Source: Pseudomonas mediterranea CFBP 5447
GTDB taxonomy: Bacteria; Pseudomonadota; Gammaproteobacteria; Pseudomonadales; Pseudomonadaceae
Direction of reading: 5' to 3'
Length of the DNA stretch: 64,000 nucleotides
Assembly (NCBI RefSeq): GCF_000774145.1
Contig: NZ_KN322984.1
Location: 109,435 to 173,434, forward strand
In this document: in pieces, positions 58,562-64,000 of the stretch
Numbering within the stretch: position 1 is the first letter of the stretch
Layout: each line of letters begins with the position of its first letter
Program-made: the position numbers and the translations under genes
The notes under the pieces: model-generated
The model's input: the letters and a program-made list of their open reading frames with translations, nothing else
What the model was told of the DNA's origin: nothing
Database searches by the model: none

Positions 58562-58569
58562 AAAAACAA
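58562..58569 (+). promoter_or_regulatory. Hfq/Crc catabolite motif (AAAAACAA) at aatJ start
   Basis: AAAAACAA, part of a longer A-rich run, lies directly before the GAGGA ribosome binding site of aatJ. It fits AANAANAA, the Hfq-Crc target. The same octamer occurs at aroP. Confidence 0.55.
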
Positions 58570-58585
58570 TGTCGAGGAAACATCG

Positions 58586-59500
58586 ATGCGTATCGTTCCC
58601 CATCTCCTGGGCGCAGCCGTTGCTGTCGCTCTGATCAGCACCCCAGCTTTCGCCGCCGAACTGACCGGCACGCTGAAAAAGATCAAAGAGTCCGGCGTCG
58701 TCACGCTCGGCCATCGCGACGCTTCCATTCCGTTCTCCTACATCGCGGACGCTTCCGGCAAACCGGTCGGCTACTCCCACGACATTCAACTGAAAGTCGT
58801 CGAAGCCCTGAAAAAAGACCTGGACATGCCCAACCTGCAGGTCAAGTACAACCTGGTCACCTCGCAAACCCGTATCCCGCTGGTACAGAACGGCACCGTG
58901 GACCTGGAATGCGGTTCGACCACCAACAACGTCGAGCGCCAGCAACAGGTTGACTTCTCCGTCGGCATCTTCGAGATCGGCACCCGCCTGCTCTCCAAGA
59001 AAGATTCCAAGTACAAGGATTTCGACGACCTGAAAGGCAAGAACGTCGTGACCACCGCCGGCACCACTTCCGAGCGCCTGCTCAAGGCCATGAACGCTGA
59101 CAAGCAGATGGGCATGAACGTCATCTCCGCCAAGGACCACGGCGAATCCTTCCAGATGCTGGAATCGGGTCGTGCCGTCGCGTTCATGATGGATGACGCC
59201 CTGCTGGCCGGCGAAGCGGCCAAGGCCAAGAAAGCCGATGACTGGGCCGTTACCGGTACGCCACAGTCCTATGAAATCTACGGCTGCATGATGCGCAAAG
59301 GCGACGAGCCGTTCAAAAAGGCGGTGGACGACGCCATCAAGGCCACCTACGCGTCGGGCGAGATCAACAAGATCTACGACAAGTGGTTCACCCAGCCGAT
59401 CCCACCGAAAAACCTGAACCTGAACTTCCCGATGAGCGACGAGCTCAAGGCACTGATCGCCAATCCGACCGACAAAGCGGCTGACGACAAGAAGTCCTGA
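58586..59500 (+). CDS. aatJ: Glutamate/aspartate ABC transporter binding protein AatJ (GltI)
   Basis: A 304-residue periplasmic protein with signal peptide (1-23, ending AFA). It belongs to the family 3 solute-binding proteins; SGVVTLGHRDASIPFSY, DLECGSTTNNVERQQQVDFS and AGTTSERLLK (ligand contacts) are close to E. coli GltI and P. putida AatJ. Controlled by AauR, sigma54 and probably Hfq/Crc. GAGGA lies upstream. Followed by the permeases and ATPase. Confidence 0.95.
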   Translation: MRIVPHLLGAAVAVALISTPAFAAELTGTLKKIKESGVVTLGHRDASIPFSYIADASGKPVGYSHDIQLKVVEALKKDLDMPNLQVKYNLVTSQTRIPLVQNGTVDLECGSTTNNVERQQQVDFSVGIFEIGTRLLSKKDSKYKDFDDLKGKNVVTTAGTTSERLLKAMNADKQMGMNVISAKDHGESFQMLESGRAVAFMMDDALLAGEAAKAKKADDWAVTGTPQSYEIYGCMMRKGDEPFKKAVDDAIKATYASGEINKIYDKWFTQPIPPKNLNLNFPMSDELKALIANPTDKAADDKKS

Positions 59501-59521
59501 TTTTTCTGACTAACCTTATCT

Positions 59522-59546
59522 CCTGAAGGGGCCCGGCCCTTTCAGG
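59522..59546 (+). other. Stem-loop between aatJ and aatQ
   Basis: An approximately 11-bp hairpin (CCTGAAGGGGC/GCCCTTTCAGG, one mismatch) without a strong T-run. Such hairpins after binding-protein genes commonly protect the upstream mRNA and give more binding protein than permease. Confidence 0.55.
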
Positions 59547-59692
59547 GGATGGTCACTCCCAGCTGACAATAAGGAAACACTCGAACCGGTGGCTGTCGAG
59601 CCGGACGCGTGTGCCTGGCCTTCAAGGCCGGGCGGGAACGGAGCTTCCCCAGACGGGCATCTGTACATCGAACGATCTGAGGGGAGACCCTA

Positions 59693-60439
59693 ATGAATTA
59701 CAACTGGGACTGGGGCGTGTTCTTCAAGTCCACCGGCGTGGGCAGCGAGACTTATCTCGACTGGTACATCGCCGGCCTGGGCTGGACCATCGCCATCGCC
59801 GTCGTGGCCTGGATCATCGCCCTGCTGCTGGGCTCGATCCTGGGCGTGATGCGCACCGTGCCGAACCGGCTGGTGTCGGGTATCGCCACCTGCTACGTGG
59901 AGCTTTTCCGTAACGTGCCGTTGCTGGTGCAGCTGTTCATCTGGTACTTCCTGGTGCCCGACCTGCTGCCGGAAAACCTGCAGGAGTGGTACAAGCAGGA
60001 CCTGAACCCGACGACTTCGGCCTACCTGAGCGTCGTCGTGTGCCTGGGCCTGTTCACCGCCGCCCGGGTCTGCGAGCAAGTGCGCACCGGTATCCAGGCG
60101 CTGCCACGCGGCCAGGAATCCGCGGCCCGGGCCATGGGCTTCAAGCTGCCGCAGATCTACTGGAACGTGCTGCTGCCACAGGCCTACCGGATCATCATTC
60201 CGCCGCTCACCTCGGAATTCCTCAACGTCTTCAAGAACTCCTCCGTGGCCTCGCTGATCGGCCTGATGGAACTGCTCGCGCAGACCAAGCAGACCGCCGA
60301 GTTCTCCGCCAACCTGTTCGAAGCCTTCACCCTGGCGACGCTGATCTACTTCACCCTGAACATGAGCCTGATGTTGCTCATGCGCATGGTCGAGAAGAAA
60401 GTCGCAGTGCCCGGCCTCATCTCCGTGGGGGGTAAATAA
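59693..60439 (+). CDS. aatQ: Glutamate/aspartate ABC transporter permease AatQ (GltJ)
   Basis: A 248-residue polar-amino-acid permease with five or so membrane helices. The EAA loop is seen at GIQALPRGQESAARAMGFKLPQIYWNVLLPQA (about 131-163). AGGGGAG precedes the ATG at 59693. The stop overlaps the aatM start by 1 nt (TAATG). It pairs with AatM to form the channel. Confidence 0.95.
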   Translation: MNYNWDWGVFFKSTGVGSETYLDWYIAGLGWTIAIAVVAWIIALLLGSILGVMRTVPNRLVSGIATCYVELFRNVPLLVQLFIWYFLVPDLLPENLQEWYKQDLNPTTSAYLSVVVCLGLFTAARVCEQVRTGIQALPRGQESAARAMGFKLPQIYWNVLLPQAYRIIIPPLTSEFLNVFKNSSVASLIGLMELLAQTKQTAEFSANLFEAFTLATLIYFTLNMSLMLLMRMVEKKVAVPGLISVGGK

Positions 60440-61110
60440 TGGAATTCGATTTCAGTGGTGTCGTCCCGGCCATTCCCGGCCTGTGGAACGGCATGGTAAT
60501 GACCCTCAAGCTGATGGTCCTCGGCGTGATCGGCGGCATCGTCCTGGGCACGATCCTGGCGTTGATGCGCTTGTCCCACAACAAGTTGCTGTCCAACATC
60601 GCTGGCGCCTACGTCAACTACTTCCGCTCGATCCCGCTGCTGTTGGTGATCACCTGGTTCTACCTGGCGGTGCCGTTCGTGCTGCGCTGGATCACCGGCG
60701 AAGACACGCCAATCGGGGCGTTTGGCTCTTGCGTCGTGGCGTTCATGATGTTCGAAGCCGCGTACTTCTGCGAAATCGTGCGGGCCGGCGTGCAGTCAAT
60801 CCCCAAGGGCCAGATGGGCGCCGCCCAGGCGCTGGGGATGAATTATGGCCAGACCATGCGCCTGATCATCCTGCCCCAGGCGTTTCGCAAGATGACCCCG
60901 CTGCTGCTGCAACAGAGCATCATCCTGTTTCAGGACACCTCGCTGGTCTACACCGTCGGCCTGGTGGACTTCCTCAATGCTTCGCGGGCCAATGGCGACA
61001 TCATCGGCCGCTCCAATGAGTTCCTGATCGTCGCAGGTCTCGTGTACTTCACAATCAGCTTTGCCGCCTCGCTGCTGGTCAAGCGTCTGCAAAAAAGGTT
61101 CGCCGTATGA
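60439..61110 (+). CDS. aatM: Glutamate/aspartate ABC transporter permease AatM (GltK)
   Basis: A 223-residue partner permease. The EAA loop lies at [32 protein letters not shown] (about 117-148). Five membrane helices are visible. It overlaps aatP by 4 nt, so translation is coupled across aatQMP. Confidence 0.95.
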   Translation: MEFDFSGVVPAIPGLWNGMVMTLKLMVLGVIGGIVLGTILALMRLSHNKLLSNIAGAYVNYFRSIPLLLVITWFYLAVPFVLRWITGEDTPIGAFGSCVVAFMMFEAAYFCEIVRAGVQSIPKGQMGAAQALGMNYGQTMRLIILPQAFRKMTPLLLQQSIILFQDTSLVYTVGLVDFLNASRANGDIIGRSNEFLIVAGLVYFTISFAASLLVKRLQKRFAV

Positions 61111-61841
61111 TCTCTATCAAGAACATCAACAAGTGGTATGGGGACTTCCAGGTACTGACCAATTGCAGCACCGAGGTCAGCAAGGGTGAGGTGGTGGTGG
61201 TATGCGGGCCGTCGGGGTCGGGCAAGTCCACCCTGATCAAGTGCGTGAACGCCCTGGAGCCGTTCCAGAAAGGCGACATCGTCGTCGACGGCACGTCCAT
61301 CGCCGACCCGAAGACCAACCTGCCGAAACTGCGTTCGCGGGTGGGCATGGTGTTTCAGCACTTCGAACTGTTCCCGCACCTGACCATCACCGAAAACCTG
61401 ACCATCGCGCAGATCAAGGTGCTGGGCCGCAGCAAGGAAGAAGCCACCAAGAAAGGCTTGCAGTTGCTCGATCGGGTCGGCCTCTCCGCCCACGCCCACA
61501 AGCATCCGGGCCAGCTCTCCGGCGGCCAGCAACAGCGCGTGGCGATTGCTCGTGCGCTGGCGATGGACCCGGTGGTGATGCTGTTCGACGAACCGACTTC
61601 GGCCCTTGACCCGGAAATGGTCAACGAAGTGCTCGACGTGATGGTGCAACTGGCCCACGAAGGCATGACCATGATGTGCGTGACCCACGAAATGGGCTTC
61701 GCCCGTAAAGTGGCGAACCGGGTGATTTTCATGGACCAGGGCCAGATCATCGAAGACTGCCCGAAGGAGGAGTTCTTCGGCGACATCAGCGCCCGCTCCG
61801 AACGTGCGCAGCACTTCCTTGAGAAGATCCTGCAGCACTGA
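61107..61841 (+). CDS. aatP: Glutamate/aspartate ABC transporter ATPase AatP (GltL)
   Basis: A 244-residue ATPase: Walker [10 protein letters not shown] (about 34-42), Q-loop FQHFELFPH, signature LSGGQQQR (about 136-143), Walker [14 protein letters not shown] and VTHEMGFA H-loop. Full length for this family. A REP doublet separates it from aauS. Confidence 0.96.
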   Translation: MISIKNINKWYGDFQVLTNCSTEVSKGEVVVVCGPSGSGKSTLIKCVNALEPFQKGDIVVDGTSIADPKTNLPKLRSRVGMVFQHFELFPHLTITENLTIAQIKVLGRSKEEATKKGLQLLDRVGLSAHAHKHPGQLSGGQQQRVAIARALAMDPVVMLFDEPTSALDPEMVNEVLDVMVQLAHEGMTMMCVTHEMGFARKVANRVIFMDQGQIIEDCPKEEFFGDISARSERAQHFLEKILQH

Positions 61842-61859
61842 CAGCTCAACCCATTCCCC

Positions 61860-61954
61860 TGTGGGAGCGAGCCTGCTCGCGAAAACGGACTGACATTCAA
61901 CATCGACGTTGATTGTACCGGCCTCATCGCGAGCAGGCTCGCTCCCACAAGGGG
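61860..61954. repeat. REP doublet (REPIN), family 1
   Basis: Inverted copies at about 61860-61883 and 61926-61954 between aatP and aauS. Confidence 0.9.
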
Positions 61955-62004
61955 CCGGGTGTTGGTTTGTAGATTTGTGTTGTGGTTGACCCAAGGCTTC
62001 TGTG

Positions 62005-63906
62005 ATGAAATGCGACCCCACCCTCTATCGCGCGACGCCGCCATCACTTGCCGTGAAACCTCGCCTGATCCGCCATCTGTTCCTGCCGCCGTTGATCATC
62101 GCGCTGACGATCGGCCTGGGTTACCTCGGTTTCTGGATCAGCGAGCACTATGGCATCCGCGGTCTCGCCGAAAATGGCGAGCGCCAGTTGGAGTTGCATG
62201 CCCGCGCCGTCGAGAGCGAGATCAGCAAGTACACCTACCTGCCCAGCCTGCTGGAGCTTGAATCCAGCGTCTCGCAACTGCTCGACGACCCGACACCGGA
62301 ACATCGCAAGACCGTCAACGAATACCTCGAAGGCCTGAACCGCCGCAGCCTCAGCCGGGCCATCTACGTGATGGACACCACCGGGCGGGTCATGGCCACC
62401 AGCAACTGGCGCGACGTCGACAGTTACCTGGGCGAAGACCTGTCCTTCCGCGCCTACTTCCAGAACGCCGTACGCGGCCAGCCGGGACGCTTCTACGGCA
62501 TCGGCAGCACCAATGGCGAGCCGGGCTATTACCTGGCTCATGGTCTCGAACAACAGGGCAAGATCATCGGCGTGGCCGTGGTCAAGGTACGGCTCGAAGC
62601 CATGGAGGAGCGCTGGCAACGGGCGCGCCTGGAGGCTTTCGTCAGCGACGAGAACGGCATCATCATTCTCTCCAGCGATCCGGCACGACGGCTCAAGTCC
62701 GTGCGTCCGCTGAGTGACGACACCAAGGAACGCCTGGCCCGCAGCCTGCAGTATTACTGGTTCCCGCTGAACGAACTGATCCCCCTGGCCCGGGAGCGGC
62801 TGACCGAAGGCATGGAGAAACTGACCTTCCCGGCCAACACCGAAGTGGCCGCCGAGAAGCAGGCCATCAGTTACCTTTCGCAGACCCGGCCCTTGAACGA
62901 CACCCCGTGGAATTTCACCCTGCTGACCCCCCTCGAAGACTTGCGACGCCAGTCGATCAACCAAGGCATCCTGGTGGCCGTGGCCTTCGCCCTGGTGGCA
63001 TTCCTGTTGATCGCCTGGAACGAACGGCGCAAGGTCATCGCCACCCGCCTCGCCGCTCGTGAAGCCTTGCAGGAAGCCAACAGCCAGCTCGAGCGTCGGA
63101 TTACCGAACGCACCACCGACCTGCGGGCCAGCAACGATCGGCTCAAGAGCCAGATCCGTGAACGCAGGCAGGCTGAAGAAACGTTGCGCCGGGCCCAGGA
63201 CGAACTGGTGCAGGCCGGCAAACTGGCGGCCATCGGGCAAATGTCCACCAGCATCGCCCACGAACTCAACCAGCCGCTGGCTGCGCTGCGCACCTTATCC
63301 GGCAACACCGTACGCTTCCTGGAGCGCGGCCAGCTGGATACCGCCAGCGCCAACCTGAAGACCATCAACGAACTGATCGACCGCATGGGCCGGATCACCG
63401 CCAGCCTGCGCTCCTTCGCCCGGCGCGGGGATGACAAGGGCCGGGCCAGCCTCGGCAAGGCCGTCGAGGCCGCCCTGCAACTACTGGCCGGTCGCCTTGA
63501 AAGCCAGGGTGTTCAAGTGCATGCCGGCTTCGATGACATCCAGGTGCAGATCGACCAGACGCGCCTGGAGCAGATCCTGGTGAACCTGATCGGCAACGCC
63601 CTGGACGCCATGCAGGAACGACCCGAGCCACGGCTGTGGCTCGAAGGCCAGGCCCAGGATGGGAAATATCGCCTGCGGGTACGGGACAATGGCCACGGCA
63701 TCGACCCGGAAACGCGCAAGCATCTGTTCGAACCCTTCTTCACCACCAAACCCGGCGAACAAGGCCTGGGGCTGGGGTTGACGCTCTCGGCGAGCCTGGC
63801 CGCCGCCGCTGGCGGGCACCTGGATGTCGAGCACCCGGATGGCGGTGGCAGCACCTTTGTCCTCGGTTTACCGTTGGTAAGCCCTTTATCTGCCGAGCCG
63901 CTATGA
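62005..63906 (+). CDS. aauS: Sensor histidine kinase AauS
   Basis: A 633-residue kinase sensing acidic amino acids. TM1 lies about 25-45, a long periplasmic double-Cache-like sensor about 46-310, TM2 about 318-337, a coiled linker, HisKA with AHELNQPLAALRTLSGNTVRF (NtrB/DctB-like His in the SIAHELNQPL box), then HATPase with DNGHGIDPETR and GLGLGLTLSA. I chose ATG 62005 (AAGG 8 nt upstream); GTG 62002 and GTG 62053 are alternatives. It overlaps aauR by 4 nt. Confidence 0.9.
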   Translation: MKCDPTLYRATPPSLAVKPRLIRHLFLPPLIIALTIGLGYLGFWISEHYGIRGLAENGERQLELHARAVESEISKYTYLPSLLELESSVSQLLDDPTPEHRKTVNEYLEGLNRRSLSRAIYVMDTTGRVMATSNWRDVDSYLGEDLSFRAYFQNAVRGQPGRFYGIGSTNGEPGYYLAHGLEQQGKIIGVAVVKVRLEAMEERWQRARLEAFVSDENGIIILSSDPARRLKSVRPLSDDTKERLARSLQYYWFPLNELIPLARERLTEGMEKLTFPANTEVAAEKQAISYLSQTRPLNDTPWNFTLLTPLEDLRRQSINQGILVAVAFALVAFLLIAWNERRKVIATRLAAREALQEANSQLERRITERTTDLRASNDRLKSQIRERRQAEETLRRAQDELVQAGKLAAIGQMSTSIAHELNQPLAALRTLSGNTVRFLERGQLDTASANLKTINELIDRMGRITASLRSFARRGDDKGRASLGKAVEAALQLLAGRLESQGVQVHAGFDDIQVQIDQTRLEQILVNLIGNALDAMQERPEPRLWLEGQAQDGKYRLRVRDNGHGIDPETRKHLFEPFFTTKPGEQGLGLGLTLSASLAAAAGGHLDVEHPDGGGSTFVLGLPLVSPLSAEPL

Positions 63907-64000
63907 ACAACGACCTGAGCGTACTGATCGTCGAAGACGATCCCCATGTCCTGCTGGGCTGCCAGCAGGCCCTGGCCCTGGAAGACATTCCCTGCGACGG
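63903..64000 (+). CDS. aauR: Response regulator AauR (5' part, runs off window)
   Basis: Only the first ~32 residues are in the window: MNNDLSVLIVEDDPHVLLG and the start of the receiver domain with the acidic EDD. ATG 63903 overlaps the aauS stop (ATGA). Position after aauS and the AauR sites and sigma54 promoter at aatJ make an NtrC-type activator the likely identity. Confidence 0.85.
   Translation, partial: MNNDLSVLIVEDDPHVLLGCQQALALEDIPCD

Overview
The window is chromosomal DNA from a GC-rich fluorescent Pseudomonas, most likely of the P. fluorescens group. The evidence is gene content and order typical of that genus: colR-colS-orf222-wapQ, argG-motY-pyrC-rnt-peroxiredoxin-bfd-bfrB-grxD, glpK-glpR-glpD, aatJQMP-aauSR, the yci/scpAB/cpx block and mexVW. 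Short palindromic repeats of the P. fluorescens type lie between many genes. I see no rRNA, tRNA, phage, insertion sequence or CRISPR array. Genes are dense, with many 1-4 nt stop/start overlaps.

Layout. 0-3.4 kb: an aromatic amino acid permease (aroP) and, divergent from it, a two-gene unit made of a 45-residue acidic peptide and a putative M29-type metallopeptidase; this pair is the least familiar item here. 3.5-8.3 kb (minus): rluB, scpB, scpA, yciO, rnm. 8.4-12.7 kb (plus): yciB, yciI, a small envelope protein, and a Cpx-type system (cpxR, a CpxP/Spy-like chaperone preceded by a CpxR box, cpxA). 12.9-20.9 kb: a lipoprotein di-heme oxidoreductase, an imelysin-like lipoprotein and a DUF1513 protein, then mexV-mexW. 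21.1-25.7 kb: the ColRS envelope-stress region with two good ColR boxes, one before orf222-wapQ-small gene and one before a PAP2 phosphatase. 25.9-31.5 kb: groESL, fxsA, hugZ (TTG start), an SDR and the Fe-S carrier mrp/apbC.

31.8-38.6 kb: metG, then a tightly overlapped rnfA-rnfB-rnfD-rnfG-rnfE-nth operon that has no rnfC. Its RnfA and RnfE have lost three of the four cysteines expected to hold the in-membrane 2Fe-2S cluster, and its RnfB lacks the membrane anchor and has a long coiled tail. This looks like a remodelled electron-transfer complex. 38.6-40.3 kb: a PA3496-like small protein, a LuxR-type response regulator and an unknown membrane protein in locally AT-rich DNA. 40.3-47.2 kb: arginine and pyrimidine biosynthesis (argG, pyrC), motY, rnt, peroxiredoxin, Fur-regulated bfd, bfrB, grxD. 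47.3-53.8 kb: a molybdopterin oxidoreductase, a small hypothetical protein, argF with an ArgR half-site, an orphan ABC ATPase, a PhzF-family protein and ybaK. 54.0-58.1 kb: glpK, glpR and glpD, with no glpF beside glpK. 58.6-64 kb: the acidic amino acid ABC transporter aatJQMP with two AauR sites, a sigma54 promoter and an Hfq/Crc-type motif, followed by its sensor aauS and the start of aauR.

Shared themes are envelope stress (Cpx, Col), amino acid uptake under catabolite control (aroP and aatJ carry the same A-rich motif beside their ribosome binding sites), iron and redox handling, and core metabolism. Family assignments come from reading motifs and recalled homologues; no database search was run.
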